Positions 1-12,160 of a DNA stretch of 64,000 nucleotides are shown in pieces. Location: NCBI GenBank assembly GCA_037178975.1, contig JASJZH010000005.1, forward strand, positions 6,882,001 to 6,946,000. The letters are read 5' to 3'. Position numbers and translations under genes: made by a program. The first letter of the stretch is position 1. Each line of letters begins with the position of its first letter. The notes beneath the pieces are model-generated. The model saw only the letters and a program-made list of their open reading frames with translations, did not search any database and was not told the DNA's origin. The stretch comes from Oscheius tipulae. Taxonomy: Eukaryota; Nematoda; Chromadorea; Rhabditida; Rhabditidae.

Positions 1-212
1 GCGGTATTACATCGTCTTCGCAATCCGATAGTTAAGGAAAACGTATAGCAATCAAGCTACCGAATGAAAGCAGCTACCATGTGCCCAAGAGTACGATGTT
101 CTGGTCGCGATAGAGCTACGGGGCGCTACAGACTGTCTCTACCCGAGATAAAGATACTACCTGACAGATTTGCCCCCTTTGCTTATGTATCTCTAGACAA
201 AAAACTCCTTAC

Positions 213-850
213 CTGCATTTGATGAGAGATAGCCTCACGGTCTGAGAGCATCTCGGCCAGTGTCCTCGTACCCAAAATATTCCTGAGAGTTGTCTGAGCC
301 AAGAGCTTCGTCGAGCGAGAAGCATCTTCGACATTTGTGACTGATATTGTAGCGTTTGATATGCGGAAGTAGACGACGGCATCGACAGCCACCGTCACGG
401 AATCTTTCGATAGAATCTCTTGAGGCGGCACGTCGAAAGACACGACCCTCAAGTCTATCTTTTTATAAGAATCTATACATGGAACAATGAAGAAGAGACC
501 TAAATGTAGTTACTGATTAGCTGTGTTTACAGTCAAACCTGGCCCTCTGGCCCCTCCAGGCATGAGACGACCCAGTCTGAATATCACAGCTCGTTCGTAT
601 TCTTGAACAACCTAAATGTTCTTCGGGATTGTTCTGATTCAAAACTCACTTTTATGCAAAGACATGCTGATAAGGGTAGTGTGCAAACTACTAGAATATA
701 GGAGAATATAGTTAGAATCCAGGCACAGAGAGTAAATTCGACTACCTGATTAGCTGAAATAGGGTGTTTGAGAAAAGGAATCAATCACTTACTGTCTACT
801 ATCCTCGTAAGTGGATTTCTGCCCGATGTGAACTTGCGCGGCGCATCCAT
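213..850 (-). CDS. mec-2-like: MEC-2/UNC-1-type stomatin (band 7), 5' part
   Basis: Stomatins are hairpin membrane proteins that bind cholesterol and regulate channels such as DEG/ENaC. The 5' part reads as four exons: 850-793 (MDAPRKF start), 753-~648 (hydrophobic hairpin [20 protein letters not shown]), 611-539 ([17 protein letters not shown]) and 499-213 ([20 protein letters not shown], then [13 protein letters not shown] and [12 protein letters not shown]), which is the first half of the band 7 domain. The ATG at 850 lies 8 nt after a TTCTTCCAG acceptor, so a spliced-leader site is possible. The next expected segment (LDEATDPWG-like) is not found in bases 1-212, so the rest of the gene is outside the window. 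The hairpin and exon 4 resemble MEC-2 more than UNC-1. Family assignment is firm; the paralogue is inferred. Confidence 0.88.
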
Positions 851-2349
851 CAAGGGGCTGGAAGAACAAATCAGTCTTGTTGGGATTAAGCTTTAGAATT
901 CAAGAAAGTGCTCTGTGTTATTTTATGAGAGATATTTGGTCGCGAAGAGAGAGCAACAAATATAGGCTCCGGGCTACATTGGTATATTTCGATCGAGCTC
1001 CAAAGGAGCAAAAAAACGAGGAAAATAAGAGATTATGCAAAGGCGATATCCTCGACGACAATAGCGTATAACTCAGAATTGAAAATGAGCTTGTTTACGG
1101 GAATTAGCTGGCGCAGGAGAATGACATACTGGAATTACTCTTACATCCCTCGGCTATTGAATCAACATGTGGGCAATGCATGACAATTCGTCACTTACAA
1201 TAAGCAGATGGCTTGTTCTTCAGACTGCCTTGTGTTGGCAGGGTAAAAATTAAAGGTACATAACTACTGGACCAAAGCAGCCGGAAGAAGATTCTTTTCC
1301 CTATAAAGGGTAGTGCTCCGAAAAATGGTCTAGAAGACAAGCTCCTTCTGTGCAAAAATCAATCCCATCTTTGAGCTCGTGTGGTGTTTGGAGCTGTCTA
1401 ACCTTTTCTTGGAACATCTTGAAAATGTCTATTGCATATTCTCTTATGTTACTCTTTGTGTCTCTGTGTCTCTAACCATAAGCCGTTTAAGCTGTCAGCT
1501 CAGACCTATCACTGTCTGTTCTACATAATGGTTTCTTTCCGTTCACTAAACATTTCTTCTTACTTTTTCTATTTCTTGCAATATAAAGTCTAATGTGGAA
1601 ATGTTTCTCTCTTCTATAGACAAAGCCATAAAGTGGACATGGATTTGCATGAGTGGCTCTCTCTCACCCCACTCTGCTCCTCATTAACTGAGGTTACCTA
1701 ATAAGCGTGCAAGCGAAACAAAGAAAAAGACAAGCTACTAGTTCATTCAGATCAAATAAAATGTTTAAAAATTTCAAAAAAGAGTTGAGGGAGTGCTTCG
1801 GGCAATGTGAATGACAAGTGACACCGACTAGTAATGAGATAGCGGCCATTCAATTAGACACAGCCCGATTGTGGCTGTGGGAGTCTCTATCCGTAAATAA
1901 AATCCAAAGCTCTGACTATAGGAGGAGAGGATGCATAAGTGAGCAGTGGGTAAGTGGTATATGACCGAATTTATTTCTATGGAAATCCGACGAGAGGAAA
2001 ACGGAAGAGGGAGAGGACATTGAAAAGGACTGGAAACCTAATAACATCTACCACATTCAGACATGTTTATTGGATAAGCTGGGCAGTTGTTTCAGTCTCG
2101 ATGGGGAGAGACGAAAGAAGATTTGGAGAATGCTTAGAAAAGGATGATTGCGAGGAGTACGTCAACGAGAACTAGTGGGATTCATGACAACATGACCAAC
2201 AGAACTAACAGTAATGCTGAGAAAACTAGAGCCAAAGAGTTTCATTAAGAAGTATTGGCTCTTTTCTTTTAATACCAAAATTGTTATGCCAGCCACTTCA
2301 AAGCCAGTTCTCGCGTAAAAAAGAGCATTTAGTCTACTAGGTGTATATG

Positions 2350-2395
2350 TTCTGCAAAGTTAAAGAATTGAATTAGTACCACAACTTTGCAAAAC
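2350..2395. repeat. dispersed short hairpin, copy 1
   Basis: Arm TTCTGCAAAGTT is followed after 20 bases by the inverse AACTTTGCAAAACA. The same arms recur near 21.6, 30.0 and 51.9 kb. Confidence 0.5.
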
Positions 2396-2905
2396 AAGTC
2401 TTGGAAGCCACGTTTTGATATCGAAAATATGGTTTGAAATTCTCAGCCTTCGCGTAATTTGTCTGCTTTCTATCTTATTGAGGTGGGTTAAATGGAAGGA
2501 AACTGGCTTGAGGCTAAACTTCTCTTGTGAATTACTCAAGAAGAAGTGGAGCTGGCTACGTTAGAGGGTGTAGTATGACGGGACTCTGCCTCCCTAACGA
2601 CTAGCTGAAACATGAAACTTTATCCCAAATTAACGAGTAGAGAGAGGAGAAGAGAGAGATCTATTCTCACGAACCTCTTCCAGTAATCTGATTGTTAGTC
2701 AAAGAGCACACCAGAATCTGACTACTAGGGTCTAAAAGTCTCTGAGACAACGAGCGGACCGGAAGAGAGCAACGCTGCGGAATGCCTCGTAATGACCACA
2801 AAGCCTTGATGAGAATGTTTGGTGAAATCTTGTCGATACTGAGAGGGAGAGAGACGGAAGCTATCAACTGACAGCAGGACACCTTCCGACAATTAGTCTC
2901 CTTGA

Positions 2906-2933
2906 GTCTCTCTCTCTCTCTCTCTCTCTCTCC
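2906..2933. repeat. (CT)n microsatellite
   Basis: About 13 uninterrupted CT units. Confidence 0.9.
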
Positions 2934-4732
2934 TGTTCGGCTCTAAATCTTGACGCGAATGTGTCTAATTGTTGTGATTTAGAGACGAGCAGATTTGCAT
3001 GAAAAAGGGGGAGAAATGGCTCCGAGAATTGGACTCGGGATTGACAGGAGTCTCAGCTGAAAAGAGAGATGTCCTCTCGACTCATTCCCAAAGTGGTTCA
3101 ACAGCCTCGAATAGCCAGAGTCAAGAGGACGTTTTGAGGGATGAAGCCGTATTATGTGGATGGCAACAGCGGATAGAGAAGGGATTAGGCAGAAATTGGA
3201 CGGGAAAACAGAAAGAATTCTGGGAAACAGGCAATATCCGCTCGAAGGAGCTTCATCCCGGGCACTGGTCATGCTGTGACTAGATAAGATCAAGGGACTG
3301 ATTCATTTCTGGACGATGATCATATGGTAAACAAGAGCTTCTTTTTTTTGAGAAAAATGCCAAATTCAAACTGGACAAGATCGATTCGTCAAACCGAAGA
3401 TACGATTTAGCATCTTTTTTTGCTAATCTGTATTCAGACTCTAAGGCAATGGAGATTCTTCCTGACGGAACAAAATGACTTTTCTTCAAACCTTGTCAAT
3501 TTTAACAGTAACTGCCAGTGTTACAGATCTTTTGAAGATTCTATAGGTTCTGTCTGATTATCTGTCATTGTGTGACATGTGAGGTTTTGTCAAATGACTG
3601 ACTTCATAAAGATTTTTTCATAATGGTTGGCAGAAAACTCACAAATCTGAAGGTTCATTTATGTCTTTCATTTTCGAGCAAATATGCAAATTTTCCGGTC
3701 TGACTATGCTTTGCAACTTGTATAGATGACAAGCTACAACTTTCTAGAACTGAAATACGAAACAATACTCTCTTCCAGCCAAAACGCCAATGATTAGAGC
3801 CTCCTAACAGAGAAAGTGTATTTGAAAAAGAAACTGAATCGATCGAGCAGAATCTCTCAAGAAGTGCAAAGACGACAATCTATCATCCAGAGGCGAGTAT
3901 TATGAACAATGAGTAGGATTAGTCGAGGGCTATTCCCAAGACTCAAATTAGCAGCGAGAGAGTCTGTTAAATGTGTCGTTTAAAGTGTTGCCTTCCAATT
4001 AGGAGCCAGGGTCATTGATCCCTCGGGAGAGGGGTCTGCCTACCCCTCGAAAAAGGACTGCTGGAAAAGAATGTTTTGGTGGTAGAGTTTGCGTGCAAAG
4101 AGGCCACACAATGATATTGGGAGGGGGAGCTTAGTGCGTGAGGAATTTGTAAATGGCTGAAGAGGGTCAACTGACCTGTTTCTGCTGTTCAGTCCGATGC
4201 TGAAATTCCGAGCCGATTTTTTGTCTCTAAGCGTGGAAAGCATTCTCAAGCAGACAAGAGAGCGGCTGTGAACTGCCTCCACTTTGAATTTAAAAAGAAC
4301 ACGCGTATTCTTCCCTTTCAGCCAAGCATATTCTAGAGGACTGGCCCCGAAAGAGCTCTCACCCTTTTTTCTGGATCCATCGAAATGTAAACTAATTAGT
4401 GATGGATGATGTTACACCACGAGCTCGAAAATAACTGAGGGAGGAGGATAAATACACGACTGCACGGCAATCAAAATACTGAAACAATAGAACTTTGAGG
4501 GGAGCCTTTGCGGCCAATGGGAGACGACAATCACCTGGTTGACGAGGTATCTTTACAGCGCGCGGAGAGATCCCAACGAGCTGGCACCGAATGATGCGGA
4601 AAAAGAGAGCTGTGACGAGTAAATGACCCTCTTCTGCCACCACTGCGATTTGTCGATCTCTTCGACTCCAGTGCATAAATACATTTACTGGTATATAAAA
4701 CTAATTTACAAAACTATACAGTACCGGTTGTA

Positions 4733-5938
4733 TTACTTGTATTTATAGAAGCCTTCGCCGGATTTGCGGCCGAATTTGCCATCCTTGACCAGCTCATTCA
4801 GCTTCTCGCTCGGACGGAACAGCGGCTCATCTGGGTAATTCTTGGACCAGCCTGAAGCGTTTAGTTAGATTGTACGACGTTTCGGCTTCGCGATGCGTAC
4901 CAACTCAAATAGCATACAAACAGTGTATCAAACCTGGAGGTACAAGTACGAGTTGTTGTGCACTTTGAATTAAAAATTGCGGATTGCGCAAAACATGTAA
5001 AAAAAAAGAAAACGTACCGTCCATGATAAATTTGGAAGTGTCGAGGCCGACGTAGTCGGACAGTTCAAACGGACCCATCGGATACCCGGCCCCCAATTTC
5101 ATGGCCGTGTCGATATCTTCTGCTGTGGCATCACCACGCTCGATCATTCGAATGGCTTCGAACAGGTAGGGAACCAGTAGTCGGTTGACGATAAAGCCAG
5201 GAGTATCCTAAACATTCCTGTTTGTTTTGACAGAGAAAATCACTAAACTTGCACTTGACTGTTGTTTTGCCGATAGCCTTTCCGTACTCTAGCAGCGAAT
5301 TAAAAGTCTCGTCAGAGGTGTGTTCAAAACGAACAACTTCCAGCAGTTTCATCATCGGGACCGGGTTGAAAAAGTGCAGGCCGCCAAACTGATTCTTCCG
5401 GGCCAAATCTCCTCCAATGTCCGAAAGACACAGCGATGATGTGTTGGTTGTAAGAATTGCAGATCTACAAAGTTTAATTGAACTATCAAAATAATTCCTA
5501 CTTTTTGGCAGCCTTTTCAACGTCAGCGAACAGCTTCTTCTTTATTTCAATGTTCTCCACGATGGCCTCGATGACCAGATCAGCATCTTTTACGGCATCC
5601 GTGACGGAAGTAGATGTCTTGAGATGAGACAGAGTCGAGTTGACAAAGCTGTCGGCAGCTTTGGCATCTTCTGCGAATTTCTTCTTGGCAACACGCCTGA
5701 GCGATGTGTCAATGTTCTTCTTGGCCTTGTCGAGGGCGGCGTCGGAAGTATCCACAAGTGTCACGTTAATTTTCGCATTGGCGGTAACTTGAGCAATACC
5801 ACTGCCCATCAATCCTAGATTTTAGCAGTACAAAACGAGAGAAAGTGGCCAACCTGCGCCAATAATCGTTACGTTGTTAACCTTGGCCATAGCGGCAACC
5901 GTTGAAGAGAACTGACGGACGGCAGTACTGGAGAGCAT
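4733..5938 (-). CDS. hadh-like: mitochondrial 3-hydroxyacyl-CoA dehydrogenase
   Basis: Oxidises L-3-hydroxyacyl-CoA to 3-ketoacyl-CoA with NAD+, the third step of mitochondrial beta-oxidation. Exons 5938-5854, 5814-5502, 5464-~5248, 5207-5018 and 4851-4733 give about 307 residues, normal for the short-chain enzyme. The start [12 protein letters not shown] is a typical mitochondrial leader. The NAD site [12 protein letters not shown] follows at about 28-39, split by the first intron. The C-terminal domain shows [15 protein letters not shown] (catalytic His near 161), [37 protein letters not shown] and the ending [10 protein letters not shown]. Oddity: the third intron cannot be removed as GT-AG without either losing four residues (VKCK; donor at 5260/5259) or being one base short of frame. 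It is divergent from the TCA-cycle gene on the plus strand, 583 bp away. Confidence 0.95.
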
Positions 5939-6521
5939 TTCTCTGAAATATAAAAGAGGCGATAAATATAAAAGAGGAGAGAAGCAGAGAAAAGAAGGAA
6001 GATGCTGGAATTTCACGGTCTGGCGGCAGAGATAAAGTGGAACAGAGCGCGAAGGTCGCAATGGGAACAAAGTACGTGAATGGGGGTTGCATGAGAACAA
6101 ATTTTGAGTTAGAGACACGATGAGAAGAGGACGAGGGGAAGGAAAAAAGTAATGATCGCAAGGCTTTACTTTCTATGAGAATCATCTCAAGGTTACTACA
6201 AAAACTACATTTTGGGCAGTGGCAGGATGACGTTTCAATCGCGGATCTTTAGATCGAGGAAAATTGATTGATAAGAATTTTGACGATGAAACAGATGAAA
6301 TGGAAGATCAAAAAGAAAGAACATTAAAATATAAAAAAAAAAATCCCGCGCTGCTATTGTACCGTACACGCCTTACTATAACCAATAGTGGCGGGACCCC
6401 ATTCAGAGTCCAGTCCTTTAGTGCTGCTCAAAATATCTTTTTTTTTTCTTTGTCAAAACATCGAAATTTCGTTGCTTTCTCTTTGTTCGTCAAGAAACGC
6501 ACACTTAGAACCTCGAGCCAA
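5939..6521. promoter_or_regulatory. shared upstream region of two divergent mitochondrial genes
   Basis: The 583 bp between two divergent starts must hold both promoters. It has purine-rich runs and a poly-A tract near 6330, but no motif I can name. Open frames here on either strand look like chance or transit-peptide shadows. Confidence 0.45.
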
Positions 6522-8212
6522 ATGAGCAGTACCCGGACCATCCTCTTGAGAAGATGCGCCTTGTTCTCTTTGAAAAGAGTAAGCAACATCCTCCCCTCTA
6601 AACGGCTGTGTTTTCAGCCTATTTCTCTAGGATTAGTGTCGAGAGCCTTGTTTGTCACGAGCGAGACATCTATATTGCCCACCGCTGTCTCTATTCAACT
6701 TCCAACTCGGCAACTTCATCTGACCAAGATTATCAGTACGATTTTTGCTCCTCCACTAACACTTGCTGGGTTCAGAAAACGATGCTATCGTAGTTGAAGG
6801 ACCGTCATTTGCCGAATCCATTTCCGAAGGAGACATTCGCTGGATCAAGAGTGAGCCTTTTTGCCCTCGCTTTTCCAACAAAAATGTTTAGAAGTCGGTG
6901 ATTTTGTAAGTGAAGACGATTTGGTCGCCGAAATAGAAACCGACAAGACGTCCGTCGAATGTCCGGCTCCGCAATCAGGTACAATTGTCGAGCTGCTTGT
7001 TGATGATGGCGCTAAAGTCACTGCCAAGCAGAAGCTATACAAACTAAAGCCGGGATCTGACCGTGGCGACAAAACTTTCGTGAGAAACTTATTTGTTTAT
7101 CATACGATAATTTAGTCATCAGAGCCAAAGAAGGCTGAAGAGGAGGCGAAGCCGATTGAATCGTCTCCTCAGAAAAGTACAGAATCGGCTCCTGCTCAAC
7201 CCAAGTCGACTAAAGATGGTATTCCTAAGAAGACGCCGCCTGTGCCTCCGCCGTCTTCCAAGCCCGTTTCATCCGCTCCCGTCAACACCGTGGCTCTTCA
7301 GCGACTCGTGGTTCCGCAGGGAGTGTCTCCCGATCATGCAATCAGCGGAGCTCGGAGTGAGGTACGGTTTATTTCAATCATTTGTTGCTACATATTTCTC
7401 AGGTCCGCATAAAGATGAACCGAATGCGTCAGAAAATCTCGCAGCGCCTGAAGGATGCTCAGAATACCTACGCCATGCTGACCACCTTCAATGAGATCGA
7501 CATGAGGTTTGTCACTAAAGTGAGTTCTCTTAATAAAATCCATTTCCAGCAACGTGGTCGAAATGCGTGGAAAGTACCTGAAAGACTTCCAGAAAAGGCA
7601 CGGCATCAAACTCGGTCTGATGTCGCCGTTCGTCCGGGCCACAGCCTATGCTCTCAGCGAAATTCCCGTCGTGAATGCCGTGATTGACGAGTCTGAGATT
7701 GTTTATCGTCATTTTGTCGACATTTCTGTCGCCGTTGCCACACCGAAAGGACTCGTTGTACCCGTTCTTCGCAATGTTGAATCCATGAACTACGCTCAAA
7801 TTGAGCAAGAAATGGCCAGTATTGGAGAAAAGGTCAGCTTTTGTGAGTTTCTTAGACATTTTGTGCAGGCCCGTGACGGCAAACTGTCCATCGAAGACAT
7901 GGAAGGCGGCACTTTCACCATTTCCAATGGCGGCGTCTTCGGGTCCATGTTCGGAACCCCGATCATCAATCCGCCCCAGAGTGCCATTCTGGGCATGCAT
8001 GGAATCTTTGATCGTCCTGTTGCTGTCAACGGAAAGGTTGCTACATCTTTTGAAGGAAGTTATTGGAATGTTTTCAGGTTGAAATCCGCCCCATTATGAC
8101 CGTGGCTCTGACCTATGATCATCGCCTAATCGACGGAAGAGAGGCTGTCACTTTCCTGAAAAAGATCAAAACCTCCGTCGAAGATCCCCGCACCATTTTG
8201 ATGAATCTGTGA
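6522..8212 (+). CDS. dlst-1: 2-oxoglutarate dehydrogenase E2, dihydrolipoyl succinyltransferase
   Basis: Core subunit of the mitochondrial 2-oxoglutarate dehydrogenase complex; it moves the succinyl group from lipoamide to CoA in the TCA cycle. Nine exons (6522-6578, 6618-6735, 6776-6850, 6892-7079, 7116-7361, 7403-7506, 7550-7832, 7869-8036, 8078-8212) join in frame to 457 residues. The arginine-rich N-terminus [19 protein letters not shown] is a transit peptide. The lipoyl domain (about 68-140) carries [10 protein letters not shown], lipoyl lysine near 102. A Pro/Ser/Lys linker follows, then the acyltransferase domain with [23 protein letters not shown] and the catalytic [10 protein letters not shown] (His near 428, Asp near 432). 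No E3-binding domain is seen, as in animal DLST. No frame problem. Confidence 0.96.
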
Positions 8213-8550
8213 GCTCTTTTTTTATTATTAGTAGTGAAATGTCGGTATAAATGTTTTTTTTTGAAGAGTAGATTTATTTTGGCGAGAAAAATTTATCTTG
8301 CATTGCCACTACTCCAAAATCTCAATGTGGCGGGAAATTAAAGCCTTCCGGATAGTTTTTCTCTTCATTTCATCCAATAATACAACTTATGAGTGACGTT
8401 TATGGTATAGAGTCTGTATCGGACAAACAAGGACTAGAGACGAAGGAAAGTAAAGGCAGTGGTGAGCAATTTGCACAAGGCACGGAAGAAATCAGACATT
8501 TTGTAAAGCTCTGGGAATTAGAAACACAAAACCCTATAATAAAAGGAAAA

Positions 8551-11500
8551 TTAGCAAGGAGGCTGTTGAGGGCAAGGATTCGGTCCTCGGCATTGTTGGG
8601 ACTCTTCTGCTGGTCCGAGACAGTGACAACCAATCTCTCCAACGCACTGTCGACTACGAGACTGGACTCCGACCTCGCAAGAGAGCTGAGTCGTGCAGTC
8701 ACTCCAGGCACACCATTGAGTCCACGTGCATTGGGGAGAACAGGACTGCGTGTTACATTCTCTCTCCTCTCGGTCATTGCCGTCACAGTGACAAGTCTCA
8801 TCGGCTCCGACTGAAAGTAATGGTGATGCTTTATCAAAATAAGTCTACCTCCATCACGCATACAGGTTCTGGTTCTAAGACTCTGTCCTCCACCACATTC
8901 CTTGTCACACATGGACCAATGACACCATTCGGACCAACGACAGCAGTTAGTTCCCTCGCAGATGGTTGTCTCCTGTAATGAGATTGTTCTCAGGGGTTCT
9001 CCAGTTCCAATATTTTATGCTCGCACCTCATATCGCATAACTTCAAATAATATTTTTCAAAACATTGCTTGGTAATGTATCGCAATGTTGTAGAGGAGAT
9101 AACGCATTTTTTCAGGACATTACTGGGTTTAAAATATCATTATCCAAACTCTCAATGATGGAGAAGCGTCCTAATGCCAAAGACTCACCACACTCGCTCC
9201 TTGACAGTCTCTACTCTCTCTTCCATCCGATCCGAGACAGGCACGTGTCCTTGTACGCTGTCCGGGTCCACACTTCGAGGAACAGCCGGACCATTCACAC
9301 CATTCAGTCCAGGTGGCACAAGGGGGTCCATAGCAGAACTGAGTTTCTTCCGATGGTCCGGCACAGTCTGTTCCGAATTGACAGACACGGGTTCTCTTCT
9401 TCATTCCGTCTCCACAGCTGGCACTACACTGCCCCCAATCGGACCAGTCTGCCCAGCTGGAGCAGGGAGCCGCTTCACAGTGACGTTCTTCAGTTCTGGG
9501 GCCTTGACAGACATCTCCGTGAAGGCCTCCCAGACAGGAGCGTTGACGAACAGAAATTCCGGGTCCACAACTGGCCGAGCACTGACTCCAATCCTCCCAT
9601 TGACTCCATTCTGGACACGGTCCAGCATCACAAGCAGCACTCTCAAAGTCGGATCCTTCACATCTATTCGTTCCCAGATAGCAGAATCGGGTTCGGGTCT
9701 TGACTCCTTGTCCACAGGATCCACTGCAGGTGGACCACTCGCACCATTCGGACCAGGTCTGACACGGTCCCATGTTGCAGCTGGCCTGCTCAAATTCGGG
9801 TCCCTGACAGTTGTTGGTCGCGCATTCACGACGTCTCTGCTTGATTCCGTCTCCACAGGTACAACTGCATTCACTAAAGTCACTCCACTCATGCCATTGG
9901 CCGGGAACGATCGGAGGAACCTCACAACCCTGACCATTGCAGGCAGGCGGAGGTGGGGGAGCTGGACGATAGCCGGACTGAGATCTTTGCTGAGGTGCTG
10001 GCACGTAGGTCGGAGGAACGGGCTGCTGTAAATTGATTGTCTTAGGTCTAATACACGAGTTTATCAGTGGTTCTGTCGGAAACTTCGAATAAAGTTGGCA
10101 GTCAAAAGACAGACTAATGACAGGCATTACAAGTTTGGACAGATGGATGTGACAGGATGAAGACTTGCTACGGAAGCAAGTATTTGACAAGTGCAAAGCT
10201 GAGCAAGATATAAAATAGACGTTACCTGCTGGATTTGAGCAGTCTGGCTTTGAGGTGGCTGCCCATGTGTTAGAGTTTGCTGCTGGAAGCCGTGAGTCTG
10301 TTGAGGAGCACAGACCATTCCTTGAGGAGTTGCTACACAGGGATCAGCCTGTTGGACTGCCGGATGACGTTGGTTCTCGCGGTAGTGGGCCATTCTCTCC
10401 TGATAGGCTTGAGCATGAGCGTCGAGGGGAGACTGTTGACCTTGCTGTTGCTGTTGTTGTTGTAGTTGCTGTTGTTGTTGCTGTTGTAGTTGCTGTTGCT
10501 GTTGCTGTTGCTGTTGTTGTTGTTGTAGTTGCTGTTGCTGCAGAAGACGAGGGTCTTGGCGAGGGTCGAGCTGCTGTTGCTGCTGTTGCTGGTAACGAGG
10601 ATCCTGGCGAGGATCAGGTCTCTGCTGCTGCTGCTGCTGTTGGAGTCGAGGGTCCTGTCGTGGGTCGACCTGTCCCTGCTGACCAGCATGAGCATAACGA
10701 GGATCCTGACGAGGGTCTTGCCTCTGACGTGGATCCGGATAGGGAGTTTGGATAACAGGAGCTAGGACATGAGGCTGGGGAGCTGGAGGAGCCGGGACTC
10801 TTTGGGCAAATTGACGTGCCGGACATCCACGACGCTGAATCTTTCGACCGTAGACACATGGCTGGGAGCGGACTTCGAATCCTGAATCTCTTGTTTGAAT
10901 CCTCTATTCATTCAACTTACCTCCGTTGGTGCACGGCGCCCAGTCTGTCCAGTCTCCTGGCTGAAGAGGAACTTCACCCATTTCTAAACTTCCACTCTGT
11001 TATGATCTCAAATGGAACCCACGTCTCTTTTTCCTATCAGCCTTGTCCGTTGAAGAGGCGAGTCCGTCTTCTTCAAGAGGTGGGAAAGCATCAAAATGAC
11101 GGCAGTTTGTAACGATCTCCAACATCCGAACCAGATCCTTCTTGTTGTCGGCCTTCTGTTCGACCAGCTCCATTCTTTCACTGATGGAATTCTGCTCGAA
11201 GAGGTAGCAGTAATGATGTTTCGTCTCATTGTGGAGATAGTAGTAGACAACTGAAAGGGGAAAGTGTAACCTTTCTGTCCTTATTGGGCATATCCAGCCC
11301 AAGGCTTGTCTCGACGCGCGTTACACATCTCTCTCCCCCGGTGTGGCGCAATCGAGACTTTTCAGCCCCGCTGTCAAGTTTGCGCTGTGAAGGGTAAGCA
11401 TATGCCTCTCGGGGTCGGAAAGAACAGCAGTGTCAAAACTGACAAGAAAAGAAAAAGAGTACTTACCTGCTGAGCACGTAGGGTACATGTCCACACAGCG

Positions 11501-12160
11501 CTTCTGGCACTCGTAAGCTGTCGCCTGGAAATGGGCATGGATCGACGAGAGAAGCAAAACAACTGTTTGATCTTTCGAATCGCGTAGATCAGTTGTAATA
11601 AGGCGACATTCTGACGGTCTTATAATGTGTTTCAGTAAGATTCTTAGAGCCTTTTCTGAATGTCTAGCTTCAATTATCCCACTGAGCTTTTCTCGCATAA
11701 AATAGTTGGTAAGAGCAATTAGTAAATGTCTAGATTTTTACATTCTAATGAAACGTGAAGCTAGGCCTTCTATTTGAAAGAAGAAAGATGTCCGGAAAGT
11801 CGTACCCATCATCTATAAGTACATCTTAATTTGGAGAAGATACCAAACTTTGAACGCACTTTTTTCAAAAGATGTTGAAGTCGGGTGGCTTTAGATTGCA
11901 GACTACAAGAAGAAACGCGTTCTTCCTAACAAACCTGGAGCATCATGAGAGGATCGGCTCCTTCGAGGGCAGTGTTGTTGTGCATTCGGGCACATAGTTC
12001 GTCAATCTTGTGCTCTTTCTTGCCGCGCGAAACGGAAATCCGAGCTGAAACGTGGACTTACTCAACCGTACGAGAGGAAAAAACGAGGAGAATATAGTTG
12101 TAGCTTACCGGCTTCTGTGACCGCTACGAGTAGTAGGAAAAGGACTACAGTAGTCCTCAT
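8551..12160 (-). CDS. secreted PAN-like / Gln-rich / eight-TSP1 protein
   Basis: Nine exons (12160-12109, 12044-11935, 11524-11467, 11250-11023, 10983-10921, 10881-10226, 10025-9189, 8972-8849, 8810-8551) join in frame to 795 residues. Order: signal peptide MRTTVVLFLLLVAVTEA; a cysteine module with ECQKRCVDMYPTC and a second Cys in HHYCYLFEQNS, resembling a PAN/apple fold; a basic RKKR site; a first TSP1 repeat (GDWTDWAPC); a DPRQDPR and glutamine tract; a proline-rich linker; then seven more TSP1 repeats with WSEW/WSDW and CSxSCG motifs (for example EWSTCSGSCGQG); end at PQQPPC. TSP1 arrays bind matrix glycans and may be C-mannosylated at WxxW, so an extracellular or cuticle/basement-membrane role is inferred. 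I know no named protein with this exact layout. Confidence 0.9.
10437..10720 (-). repeat. CAG/CAA and DPRQDPR repeat tract inside the TSP1 gene
   Basis: On the minus strand the tract reads Q-runs of 5 to 11 residues broken by Leu, alternating with DPRQDPR blocks followed by L or Y. CAG and CAA codons are mixed. The other frames are also open here and give spurious Leu, Val or Ser/Asn-rich ORFs on both strands. Confidence 0.9.

Larger units (their letters stand above)
851..4732. other. 3.9 kb with no recognised gene
   Basis: No conserved protein was found on either strand. It holds a (CT)n microsatellite near 2906-2933, one copy of a small dispersed hairpin near 2350-2395 and a weaker one near 3711-3748. 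Open frames of about 100 codons overlap on both strands at 2979-3293. A minus frame at 4040-4420 contains SPLEYAWLKG, faintly like an ankyrin helix, and ends near a possible donor, but I could not join it to other exons. Probably intergenic and UTR sequence. Confidence 0.4.

Noticed and set aside
2979-3293. Open frames of about 100 codons on both strands
   Set aside because: They overlap antisense, lack splice partners and show no family motifs.
4040-4420. Possible ankyrin-like minus exon (SPLEYAWLKG)
   Set aside because: Only one weak motif, no second repeat and no joinable exon.
4733-5938. HADH as a pseudogene because of the phase conflict
   Set aside because: All other junctions and residues are intact; one base at one junction is better explained by splicing or assembly.
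10255-10765. Overlapping Val-, Leu- and Ser/Asn-rich open frames
   Set aside because: They are other-frame readings of the CAG/CAA tract in the TSP1 gene, whose Gln frame joins correctly to both neighbours.
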